A stretch of DNA of 7,105 nt from Undivivens sp041652635 (GCA_041652635.1 JBAZGW010000074.1:1-7105); one strand, 5' to 3'. Positions 1 to 5,428 are shown, counted from the stretch's first letter. Notes: generated by a model not told the origin, from the sequence alone. Translations and numbers: made by a program.

Positions 1-230
1 TCCTTAAACGGCAGTGCCTCGGCCACATTACATTTCTGGAACTTTACTTTATCCTTATACCGGAACCTCGCGACATCCATATCGCCCGCTAACACATCAA
101 ACCCCATCTGCTGCAGGTTATACGCGCAATTCCCTTCGCCGCATCCGATATCCAAGACCTTGCCGCGTTTTTCGTTCTCAAAAAGCGATAAAACGCGTTC
201 TAAAAAATGGTTTCTCTTCTTCTTTGCCAT
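1..230 (-). CDS. Class I SAM-dependent methyltransferase, N-terminal part (runs off the left edge)
   Basis: I translated this reading frame by hand: 76 codons, open at the window edge. Residues 25-34 (VLDIGCGEGN) are the glycine-rich motif I that binds S-adenosylmethionine. The acidic end of the second strand follows at 49-52 (GDMD), and the fragment ends in ALPF, which resembles the post-II region of small-molecule methyltransferases of the Methyltransf_11/25 type. The start is well fixed: ATG at 228-230, GGGAGAG a few bases upstream, and an in-frame TAG four codons upstream. The lysine/arginine-rich N-terminus (MAKKKR) is not a signal peptide, so the enzyme should be cytosolic. The substrate cannot be told because the C-terminal half is missing. 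The MITE described at 259-576 is inserted only 28 bp upstream of the start codon. Confidence 0.85.
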   Translation of the reverse strand, partial: MAKKKRNHFLERVLSLFENEKRGKVLDIGCGEGNCAYNLQQMGFDVLAGDMDVARFRYKDKVKFQKCNVAEALPFK

Positions 231-278
231 CGGCTCTCCCTACGGGATAGACCCGCAACAGATTCAGTACTTTGTTAA

Positions 279-307
279 AATTTATTTTCCTTGTGCTTGC
301 TTTCCAA
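279..307 (-). promoter_or_regulatory. Possible weak promoter in the MITE end, facing the methyltransferase gene
   Basis: Read on the minus strand, TTGGAA (302-307) is followed after 17 bp by TAAATT (279-284). Each hexamer matches four of six bases of the sigma-70 consensus. The -10 box spans the inner edge of the left TIR, and transcription would start about 40 nt upstream of the methyltransferase ATG. AT-rich DNA makes such matches by chance, so support is weak. Confidence 0.25.
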
Positions 308-400
308 AAGCCATCTTATTGTAAAATATTGTCATTAGAAACGTTGCGCGTATTTCAATGCGTTGATCATTCCCTGATCTTAAGAAATTCAGCTTATATC

Positions 401-480
401 GTCATTCTGAGGCCGAAGGGGCCGAAGAATCTCGTCGATAATAGATCCTTCCCCTTCTCCTTGTTCAGGGGCAGGATGAC
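401..480. repeat. Palindromic intergenic repeat of the GTCATTCTGA ... GGATGAC type
   Basis: The 80-bp unit folds into one long imperfect hairpin made of three stacked arm pairs. These are GTCATTCTG (401-409) with CAGGATGAC (472-480), GAAGGGG (415-421) with CCCCTTC (451-457, offset), and GAAGAATCT (424-432) with AGATCCTTC (443-451). The last two pairs share a base and so are alternatives or slide. From memory, repeats beginning GTCATTCTGAG and containing GAAGAATCT and AGATCCTTC are scattered between genes in many bacterial genomes. I cannot run a search to confirm this. The unit lies wholly inside the MITE. Confidence 0.65.
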
Positions 481-616
481 AAAAAATGACACCTCTCGCA
501 TTTCATATTGTGCAACGCATCTTACCAAGGACAAAACAGTCAAATCTATCCATTTTTTAACAAAGTACTGCAGATTTAAATACCCTACTTACAGAATATT
601 CTTTCAGGATAAGCAT

Positions 617-650
617 AAAAAAAACAGCCCCCTTTATATTAAGGAAACTG
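617..650 (-). terminator. Intrinsic terminator, probably of the amt-glnB transcript
   Basis: On the minus strand the arm CAGTTTCCTT (650-641) pairs with AAGGGGGCTG (634-625) through ten continuous pairs, three of them G-U. The loop is six bases, and a run of eight T follows (624-617). The plus strand would have three C-A mismatches, so the signal is directional. It lies about 180 nt beyond the glnB stop with no gene between. Confidence 0.7.
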
Positions 651-826
651 CTTTTAATGTAACCGGATCAACTCCACGTCACTCCTTGTATCGGTAAAAA
701 ACCGGATTGATTTGCAGCACGCTTTTATGATAATTATGCTACCCTATATCCTCTCATCTATCAAACATTCCCCACACATTTATCTTACGTTTTAACGCCA
801 AAGTCTCCGGGAACTATGAACTTCAA

Positions 827-1168
827 TCACCCGATAGCCGCGCTGCCGCGCTCCTCGGTCCGGATACGCACGCAATCCTGCAAATCAAGGATAAAGATCT
901 TGCCGTCCCCGGTCTCTCCCGTTTTAGCTCCCCGTATGATAGCCTGAACGGCGGGTTCCGCGAATTTATCGTTCACCGCGATCTCCAGCCTTATTTTTCG
1001 CAAAAGATTCCCTGTTTCCCTGGCTCCGCGGTAGACCTCGGTGATCCCTTTCTGCCTGCCGTGCCCGAGGACTTCGCTTACCGTCATCAGGTTGATCTCC
1101 GTCTTATACAATTCTTCCTTTACCGTTTCCAGCCTGTCCGGCTGTATGATCGCGATAAGTAATTTCAT
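827..1168 (-). CDS. glnB: PII-family nitrogen regulatory protein (Tyr51 replaced by Glu)
   Basis: This 113-residue protein has the usual length of PII signal proteins, trimeric cytosolic sensors of ATP/ADP and 2-oxoglutarate. Family landmarks are intact: GRQKG at 37-41 with Gln39, TEVYRG at 43-48 with Tyr46, Lys58, the B-loop TGETGDGKIF at 83-92 with Lys90, and Arg101/Arg103 in VRIRT. In the T-loop the alignment needs no gap, and the Tyr51 that is uridylylated in enteric GlnB/GlnK is Glu51 (RGARETG, 47-53). Control by UMP attachment at that site is therefore not possible. The ATG is preceded by AAGGAGGGG at good spacing. The gene begins 19 bp after the stop of amt, so the two are surely co-transcribed. 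PII proteins beside amt genes normally block the transporter when nitrogen is plentiful. The name glnK would serve equally well. Confidence 0.95.
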   Translation of the reverse strand: MKLLIAIIQPDRLETVKEELYKTEINLMTVSEVLGHGRQKGITEVYRGARETGNLLRKIRLEIAVNDKFAEPAVQAIIRGAKTGETGDGKIFILDLQDCVRIRTEERGSAAIG

Positions 1169-1187
1169 CTCCCCTCCTTATAATAAG

Positions 1188-2414
1188 CTATTCCAGGACC
1201 GTGTAGGCGCTTTCGCGGTGCTGCGTAAGGTCCAGCCCTATAATCTCTTCCCGTTCCTTGACGCGTATCACGAAAAAGACATCCACCAGTTTATATATTA
1301 TATACGTCATTACAAAAGTATACAAGGCCGCTGCCGACACCGCAATGAGCTGGACCAAGAACTGCCTGGGATTGCCGAAGAACAACCCGTCGGCCCCGGC
1401 CGGGTTTATAGCGCGCGAAGCGAACAAGCCGGCCGCCAGCGTTCCCAATATACCTCCTATACCGTGCACCCCGAAGGCGTCCAGAGAATCGTCATAATTG
1501 AATTTAGGTTTGATCACCGCCACGCCGATAAAACAGACAATACTGGCGGCAATGCCGATTATCACCGCGGAACCGGCGCTGACGAATCCGGAAGCGGGAG
1601 TGATCGTGGCCAGGCCGGCTACCGATCCGGTAACTATACCGAACACAGTGGGCCTGCCGTTACGCACCCATTCCAATAAAGCCCAGCTTAAACCGGCGGC
1701 TGCCGCCGCGGTATTCGTCACCAGAAAAGCGTTTACCGCGACTTTGTTCACCGCCAGGGCGCTCCCCGCGTTAAAACCGAACCATCCGAACCAAAGCAAT
1801 CCGGTACCCAGCACTACCAAGGGAAGATTATGCGGGGAAGGATTATGATTAAGATTCTTGCGTTTCCCGATGATCAGCGTCGTCGCCAGCGCCGCTATCC
1901 CAGCGCTGGTATGCACAACTATCCCGCCGGCGAAATCCAGCACTCCCATCTGGCGCAGCCATCCGCCGCTGCCCCAGACCCAATGACAAAGCGGATCGTA
2001 AACGAACGTGCTCCAGAGCAAAGCGAAGACCAGGAACGCGGAGAACTTCATCCTCTCCGCGAAAGCGCCGATGATCAACGCGGGAGTGATCACCGCGAAC
2101 ATCATCTGAAAAAACATAAAAGCCTGGTGCGGGACCGACGCCGAATACGCCGCGAACGGCTCGAACCCCACTCCTTTGAGCCCGAACCATTCCCAGCCTC
2201 CCCAGAATCCGCTGCCGGGAGCGAAAGAAAGGCTGTACCCGAAAGCCACCCACTGCAGGCTCACCAGACATAATACCGCCATACACTGCATAAGCACACT
2301 TAAAACATTCTTCCGCCTGACCATACCGCCGTAGAAAAAGGCCAGACCGGGGGTCATCAACATAACCAGCGCCGATGAAAACAGCACGAATAAAGTATCG
2401 ACAGCGTTCACCAT
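1188..2414 (-). CDS. amt: Ammonium transporter, Amt/MEP/Rh family
   Basis: This is a 408-residue, very hydrophobic protein of the length and order of AmtB, an inner-membrane trimer that conducts ammonium. Key residues are present. Asp160 lies in the signature DFAGGIVVHTSAG (160-172). The twin pore histidines are His168 and His317 (FGVHGIGG). Phe106 and Phe214 sit where the phenylalanine gate lies, Trp147 and Ser218 where the outer binding site lies. About eleven membrane segments can be read. The cytosolic tail ends in GLDLTQHRESAY (393-404), the conserved segment that takes part in regulation by PII. There is no cleavable signal peptide, and the first hydrophobic segment starts near residue 7. 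The start ATG has AAGGAG 10 bp upstream (2425-2430). The gene ends in TAG, so amber is used as a real stop in this genome. It is first in an amt-glnB operon. Confidence 0.97.
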   Translation of the reverse strand: MVNAVDTLFVLFSSALVMLMTPGLAFFYGGMVRRKNVLSVLMQCMAVLCLVSLQWVAFGYSLSFAPGSGFWGGWEWFGLKGVGFEPFAAYSASVPHQAFMFFQMMFAVITPALIIGAFAERMKFSAFLVFALLWSTFVYDPLCHWVWGSGGWLRQMGVLDFAGGIVVHTSAGIAALATTLIIGKRKNLNHNPSPHNLPLVVLGTGLLWFGWFGFNAGSALAVNKVAVNAFLVTNTAAAAAGLSWALLEWVRNGRPTVFGIVTGSVAGLATITPASGFVSAGSAVIIGIAASIVCFIGVAVIKPKFNYDDSLDAFGVHGIGGILGTLAAGLFASRAINPAGADGLFFGNPRQFLVQLIAVSAAALYTFVMTYIIYKLVDVFFVIRVKEREEIIGLDLTQHRESAYTVLE

Positions 2415-2615
2415 TTAACCTATGCTCCTTTTAATTATTCCCGGTACGCTGCTAAAGCAAACCGGGATCACTCCTCCTGCCGGTTTAAAGCCCGGAACGG
2501 CTGTCCTTTAGGCGGAGTTTGAGTAAAAAAAAGGCGCCTGTCGCTCCGGATAACCGGAAAAACAGACGCCTTCCTGGCGTTTCCATCACACTCGCACAGC
2601 CCCGTGCGGGTTATT
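2415..2615 (-). ncRNA. Structured leader of amt: candidate attenuator/riboswitch, or a separate small RNA
   Basis: Starting from the TATAAT box at 2622-2627, a transcript would begin near 2615 and run about 200 nt to amt. Part of a first hairpin (CGCAC 2597-2593, GTGCG 2608-2604) lies at its 5' end. It then has a small hairpin, ACGCC/GGCGT (2580-2576 with 2570-2566), that overlaps the 5' arm of a strong terminator (2525-2571). After the terminator come two more stems: 2510-2517 with 2471-2478, seven of eight pairs, and 2461-2467 with 2439-2445, a perfect 7-bp stem. The ribosome binding site follows. I recognise no known riboswitch class; the glutamine-binding glnA motif was looked for and not found. 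If the terminator is efficient, the first ~90 nt could be an independent small RNA. Confidence 0.4.
2525..2571 (-). terminator. Strong intrinsic terminator between dinB and amt, possible attenuator
   Basis: On the minus strand AGGCGTCTGT (2571-2562) pairs with ACAGGCGCCT (2541-2532): nine Watson-Crick pairs and one G-U. Inside the loop TCCGG and CCGGA (2558-2554, 2549-2545) extend the structure. Eight T follow (2532-2525). It may simply end the dinB transcript. But a promoter-like sequence lies between dinB and this terminator, which would place it inside the amt leader. Confidence 0.85.
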
Positions 2616-2621
2616 TGTTAA

Positions 2622-2649
2622 ATTATACAATTGCCTAAAAATAATGCAA
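2622..2649 (-). promoter_or_regulatory. Likely sigma-70 promoter for the amt leader
   Basis: A perfect TATAAT lies at 2622-2627 (minus strand), with TTGCAT at 2644-2649 and a 16-bp spacer. The -35 box matches only three of six bases, but the region is AT-rich and intergenic, just after dinB. It is the best promoter match upstream of amt, and no comparable one was seen downstream of the terminator. No sigma-54 (GG-N10-GC) promoter was found, although that would be common for amt genes. Confidence 0.5.
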
Positions 2650-2701
2650 TAAGAATTTGACGATTATCGTTTTGGGTACTGCCGGGGCCTTAACGTATTC
2701 T

Positions 2702-3868
2702 TTATGCCGCTGCGGACGCGCGAAAGATACACCCCCTGCCGAATTTCTTCTTGATCCTGTCCACCGCTTTATGGACTTCTTCTTTCTTATCCTCTCCCTG
2801 CGGTTTGAAAAGGGTTTGTTCATCCGCGCCCGAAAGATTGGAGACCCGCACGCCCACCAGCCTAACTCTTCTGCCTTTATCCGGCAATCCTTCAAGGATC
2901 CGCCTGACAGCCCTGATCAACTCTTCCGGAAAGTTCGTCGGCTCCGGTAATGTGACCGACCTGGTATACGTCTGAAATCCCTCCAGTCTGATCTTCAAGG
3001 TGACCGTCCTGCCTTTTAGCCCGGATTCCCGCAGCCTGTCGGAAACAAGCTCGCAGAGGCGGAACAATTCCCGTTCCACCTCCCGCTTATCCGAGGTATC
3101 CTGTTCAAAAGTACTTTCGTTGCTTACCGACTTCGCCGCGCGCTCGGGGATCACCCCGCTCTCGTCGATACCGCGGCTCGCTTCCCAGAACCAGATGCCG
3201 TTCTTGCCGAAGACAGCGGTCAATTCCTCTTTACTCCTGCAGCCCAGGTCGCCGATAGTGCCGATCCCCATATCGTTTAGCGCGGCCTTAGTCTTTTCAC
3301 CCACTCCCCACAAACGCCCCACATCCAGCGGATTGAGAAAATCAAACACCCCGTCGCTTTTCACTTCCAGCAAGCCGTCGGGTTTAGACAGGTCGGAAGC
3401 GATCTTCGCCGCCATCTTGGTGGGAGCCAACCCCACGGAAGCTGTAAGCCCCGCGGACTCTTTGATCCGCTTCTTCATCTCCTCGCAGGCCCGGTAAGGA
3501 GTCCCGTGCAGTTTATAACTGGAACTGATATCCAAAAAGGCTTCGTCGATACTCACCTGCTCTACGAACGGGGAGAAAGCGCGCAAGATGCCGATTATCT
3601 GTTCCGAGACTGAATTGTACTTTTCCATATCCACCGGCAGGAATATTGCCCGCGGACATTTTCTGTAGGCGACCGAGATCGGCATCGCGGAACGCACCCC
3701 GAACTTACGCGCTTCATAAGAACAAGTTGAGACCACGCCGCGGCCCTTCCCCTGTTTAGGGTCCGCCCCCACGATCACAGGTTTGCCGCGGTAAGCCGCA
3801 TTATCCCTCTGCTCCACCGCGGCGAAGAACGCGTCCATATCCAAATGCACAATATACCTATCTCTCAT
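2702..3868 (-). CDS. dinB: DNA polymerase IV (Y-family translesion polymerase)
   Basis: With the start chosen here the protein has 388 residues, normal for DinB. The polymerase copies damaged DNA with low fidelity. Palm residues are intact: Asp10 in HLDMDAFF and Asp108-Glu109 in SIDEAF, which hold the catalytic metals. Phe15 is in the position of the steric gate against ribonucleotides. TCSYEARKFGVRSAMP (48-63) is the typical finger segment. A helix-hairpin-helix is at LWGVGEKT (187-194), and the little finger follows to the end. EQTLF (350-354) stands where Gram-positive-type DinB proteins have the beta-clamp-binding QLSLF. An earlier in-frame ATG at 3887-3889 would add seven residues (MKHEARG), but these are encoded wholly by a 7-nt repeat array and are absent from the family, so I prefer ATG 3866-3868. 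Either start keeps it directly behind the DUF1667 gene in one operon. Confidence 0.93.
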   Translation of the reverse strand: MRDRYIVHLDMDAFFAAVEQRDNAAYRGKPVIVGADPKQGKGRGVVSTCSYEARKFGVRSAMPISVAYRKCPRAIFLPVDMEKYNSVSEQIIGILRAFSPFVEQVSIDEAFLDISSSYKLHGTPYRACEEMKKRIKESAGLTASVGLAPTKMAAKIASDLSKPDGLLEVKSDGVFDFLNPLDVGRLWGVGEKTKAALNDMGIGTIGDLGCRSKEELTAVFGKNGIWFWEASRGIDESGVIPERAAKSVSNESTFEQDTSDKREVERELFRLCELVSDRLRESGLKGRTVTLKIRLEGFQTYTRSVTLPEPTNFPEELIRAVRRILEGLPDKGRRVRLVGVRVSNLSGADEQTLFKPQGEDKKEEVHKAVDRIKKKFGRGCIFRASAAA

Positions 3869-3903
3869 GCCTCGTGCTTCATGTTTCATGCCTCATTATT
3901 CAT
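3862..3903 (-). repeat. Heptamer array A at the DUF1667 / dinB junction
   Basis: Six consecutive 7-nt units on the minus strand, with no interruption: ATGAATA, ATGAGGC, ATGAAAC, then ATGAAGC, ACGAGGC, ATGAGAG. The array supplies the last codons and the TGA stop of the DUF1667 gene and both candidate ATG starts of dinB. Confidence 0.75.
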
Positions 3904-4272
3904 TGGACTTTCTTTTAAGGCATCACGCGTCGCCACCAAATCAACCCCCAGCCCCAGAAAATTCTCCGCGATCACGTCCCCGGCGCGTGCCGGCTTATCA
4001 ATTCTGAGTTCCTTTATCTTTACCGCGGCCTCGGCGACCCTGGACTTGGGGATCGGACGGTCGGTCCTCACCGGCAGCATTTTCAAAGACAACCCTTTAG
4101 TTAAAACCGTGGAAGTAAGAATACGCAGCGGATTCTCCACTTCACTTTGGGCATAGAATTCCCCTTTGGAACACTTATTGCCGCTGACCTTCACTACCCG
4201 GCAGCTCTCGATTTCCACGTTCAAAACGCAGCCCCTCGGACATTCAATGCAGGTGAATTGTTTATTTATCAT
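3886..4272 (-). CDS. DUF1667 protein, cysteine-rich partner of a glycerol-3-phosphate oxidoreductase
   Basis: This 128-residue protein belongs to the DUF1667 family, small proteins usually encoded beside a GlpA-like dehydrogenase and an FAD/NAD(P) oxidoreductase, as here. Four cysteines, Cys8, Cys11, Cys15 and Cys34, are spaced C-x2-C-x3-C-x18-C. This resembles the N-terminal [4Fe-4S] site of molybdopterin oxidoreductases, so an Fe-S cluster is a reasonable inference, though zinc is not excluded. An extra Cys24 is probably not a ligand. The conserved second half shows PVRTDRPIPKSRV (67-79) and AGDVIAENFLGLGVDLVAT (97-115). The last residues (MNNEA) come from the 7-nt repeat array rather than the family. 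The ATG at 4270-4272 has AAGGA four bases upstream, at the end of heptamer array B. There is no signal peptide, so it should act in the cytosol as a subunit or electron carrier of the complex. Confidence 0.88.
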   Translation of the reverse strand: MINKQFTCIECPRGCVLNVEIESCRVVKVSGNKCSKGEFYAQSEVENPLRILTSTVLTKGLSLKMLPVRTDRPIPKSRVAEAAVKIKELRIDKPARAGDVIAENFLGLGVDLVATRDALKESPMNNEA

Positions 4273-4322
4273 CTATCCTTCTCGTCTCTCATCTCTTCGT
4301 CCTTCATCACTCATCATTCGTC
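4273..4322 (-). repeat. Heptamer array B directly upstream of the DUF1667 gene
   Basis: Minus-strand units GACGAAT, GATGAGT, GATGAAG, then GACGAAGA (one extra base), GATGAGA, GACGAGA, and a degenerate AGGATAG that ends exactly at the DUF1667 ATG. The units follow GAYGARN. The last units give the GAGAAGGA that serves as ribosome binding site. Confidence 0.7.
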
Positions 4323-4327
4323 ACCAC

Positions 4328-4415
4328 CCGGGGACACTTCTGACGCAAACTACTGCAGGATTAAGGTAAAGGCGGACCCGGTCCCGTTTCTTGAAGTATG
4401 ACGCACTGTCCCCGG
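4328..4415. repeat. REP-like 88-bp inverted-repeat element (CCGGGGACA ends)
   Basis: CCGGGGACA at 4328-4336 is the exact inverse of TGTCCCCGG at 4407-4415. Just inside, TGACGCA occurs on both sides in the same orientation (4341-4347 and 4399-4405), and the middle holds the near-palindrome GGACCCGGTCC. From memory, intergenic elements with CCGGGGACA cores are known in several phyla, some near REP-associated (RAYT) transposases. No transposase is present here. It lies between heptamer arrays B and C. Confidence 0.5.
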
Positions 4416-4428
4416 AACTCCGGAATTC

Positions 4429-4463
4429 GTTCGTGCTTCGTGCCTCATGCTTCGCGCTTCGTC
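4429..4463 (-). repeat. Heptamer array C at the end of the FAD/NAD(P) oxidoreductase gene
   Basis: Five minus-strand units: GACGAAG, CGCGAAG, CATGAGG, then CACGAAG, CACGAAC. The array encodes the last residues of the upstream oxidoreductase (TKREA) and contains its TGA stop (4445-4447). In another frame it reads KHEARST, a peptide I associate with repeat-derived false protein ends in uncultured genomes. Confidence 0.75.
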
Positions 4464-5428
4464 GCAAGGTATTCCGCCGCCATACGTCCGGCCTCGATAC
4501 TGTCGACAGTGACGGAATCCGCCAGATCGTACACTTTAAAAGCGTTGCCGCAGACGAACAATCCGGGAATAGAAGTCGCATTCACGATATCCGAAACCGG
4601 AGAATTAGTATCTTTATCCAGAGCCACCCCGGCCATTTCTATCAACTCATTCTCAGGGATCAATCCCACGGAAACCAACAATGTATCGCACTCCAGGCGG
4701 AACGCCGAACCGGGGGTTTCCTTCAGTTGTTCATCGACCCTGACGACTTCCACCGCTTCAAGACGGTCTTTGCCATACACGCGTGCGATCTTATGCCGGA
4801 AATAAAGCGGTATCTCGAAATCTTCCAGGCACTGCGCCACGTTGCGCGCCAGGCCGCGGCTTTGCCCCTGGATCTCGACCACCGCTTTCACCCGTGCGCC
4901 TTCCATGATAAAACGCCGCGCCATTATCAACCCGATATCGCCGGAGCCGGCGATCACCACTTCTTTGCCCGGTAACAGGCCTTCTATATTAATAAGTTTC
5001 TGCGCCAAGCCGGCCGAGAATATCCCCGCCGGCCTGGTCCCGGCGATATGCACCATTTCCCTGGTTTTTTCCCGGCAGCCGGTAGCCATGATCAGCGCCC
5101 GCGCCTTTACGCTCTCCATTCTACCCGGTTTAAAATAAGTCAGCGTTTTACCGGCGCTAAGCCTGACCACGAACGACTTCAGGCTCACCTCTATTTCCTT
5201 TACCGATTTTATTTTCTCTATAAAACGCAGCGCGTATTCCGGGCCGGTGAGTATTTCCTGGAAATAATTCAGGCCGAAACCGGTATGTATGCACTGGTTA
5301 AGTATCCCCCCGAGATACTGGTCGCGCTCCAGAAGCAGGATGTCCCGGATGCCGTGTTCATAAGCGGAGATCGCCGCGGCCATTCCCGCAGGCCCGCCGC
5401 CGATTATTACCAGTTCGCGTTCAATCAT
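4445..5428 (-). CDS. FAD-dependent pyridine nucleotide oxidoreductase, GlpA partner
   Basis: A 327-residue two-dinucleotide-domain flavoprotein of the pyridine nucleotide-disulfide oxidoreductase fold. FAD binds at IIGGGPAGMAAA (8-19), and ATG at 115-117 and GLFVCGN at 289-295 complete the FAD site. The NAD(P) domain carries VIAGSGDIG (158-166). No CxxC redox disulfide is present; Cys46 in NQCIHTG stands alone, so this is not a thioredoxin-reductase-type enzyme. The C-terminal DLADSVTVDSIEAGRMAAEY matches proteins that accompany GlpA-like dehydrogenases and DUF1667 proteins. It probably transfers electrons between the dehydrogenase and NAD(P). The start overlaps the upstream stop by 8 nt and has AGAGGA 9 bp upstream. 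The last five residues derive from a 7-nt repeat array. 172 bp of repeats separate it from the DUF1667 gene. Confidence 0.9.
   Translation of the reverse strand: MIERELVIIGGGPAGMAAAISAYEHGIRDILLLERDQYLGGILNQCIHTGFGLNYFQEILTGPEYALRFIEKIKSVKEIEVSLKSFVVRLSAGKTLTYFKPGRMESVKARALIMATGCREKTREMVHIAGTRPAGIFSAGLAQKLINIEGLLPGKEVVIAGSGDIGLIMARRFIMEGARVKAVVEIQGQSRGLARNVAQCLEDFEIPLYFRHKIARVYGKDRLEAVEVVRVDEQLKETPGSAFRLECDTLLVSVGLIPENELIEMAGVALDKDTNSPVSDIVNATSIPGLFVCGNAFKVYDLADSVTVDSIEAGRMAAEYLATKREA

Larger units (their letters stand above)
259..576. mobile_element. MITE: 306-bp non-autonomous element with 16-bp perfect TIRs and 6-bp target duplication
   Basis: The left terminal inverted repeat is CAGTACTTTGTTAAAA at 265-280. 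Its exact reverse complement, TTTTAACAAAGTACTG, is at 555-570. Immediately outside both ends stands the same hexamer CAGATT (259-264 and 571-576), as expected for a target site duplication made by a cut-and-paste DDE transposase. The interior is AT-rich and encodes no transposase or other recognisable protein. It contains a smaller inverted pair (ATGCGTTG 358-365, CAACGCAT 513-520) and the nested palindromic repeat at 401-480. The perfect ends and the intact duplication suggest a fairly recent insertion. I cannot assign the parental insertion sequence family. Confidence 0.8.
231..826. other. Non-coding interval between glnB and the methyltransferase gene
   Basis: I see no credible gene in these 596 bases. 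The only long open frame on the plus strand (272-697) has no recognisable domain, crosses the MITE boundary, and reads through a known type of palindromic repeat, so I treat it as chance. The interval holds a MITE with target duplication (259-576), a nested palindromic repeat (401-480) and a minus-strand terminator (617-650). From 651 to 826 there are only weak repeats (an ACCGGAT(C/T) pair near 662 and 700) and AT-rich sequence without clear signals. Confidence 0.75.

Noticed and set aside
272..697. Plus-strand open frame of 141 codons
   Set aside because: It crosses the MITE border, reads through a palindromic repeat, lacks a convincing ribosome binding site and resembles no protein family I know.
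661..710. Imperfect direct repeats and small hairpin around ACCGGAT
   Set aside because: The match is short and the hairpin has a four-base stem with no T-run, so it could easily be chance.
745..770. Possible fourth heptamer array (GATAGATGAGAGG on the minus strand)
   Set aside because: Only one or two unit-like words, not in tandem and not at a gene border.
1041..2286. Several long open frames on both strands inside amt and glnB
   Set aside because: They are shadows of the GC-rich amt/glnB reading frames. The amt and PII frames carry full family signatures.
2415..2615. Glutamine riboswitch (glnA motif) or fluoride-type riboswitch in the amt leader
   Set aside because: The conserved GGACGGAAGUAGG and GAAGGAACGC of the glnA motif are absent, and the weak GAUGG similarity to the fluoride class is not followed by its other conserved parts.
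2415..2640. Sigma-54 promoter for amt
   Set aside because: No GG-N10-GC arrangement with TGGCAC/TTGC-like flanks was found on the minus strand.
3869..3889. Upstream dinB start giving MKHEARG
   Set aside because: The seven residues come entirely from the 7-nt repeat, and no SD lies at usual spacing. The next ATG gives the family-typical N-terminus.
4321..4581. Minus-strand open frame of 86 codons containing KHEARST
   Set aside because: It reads the heptamer array and REP-like element out of frame and overlaps the real oxidoreductase gene.
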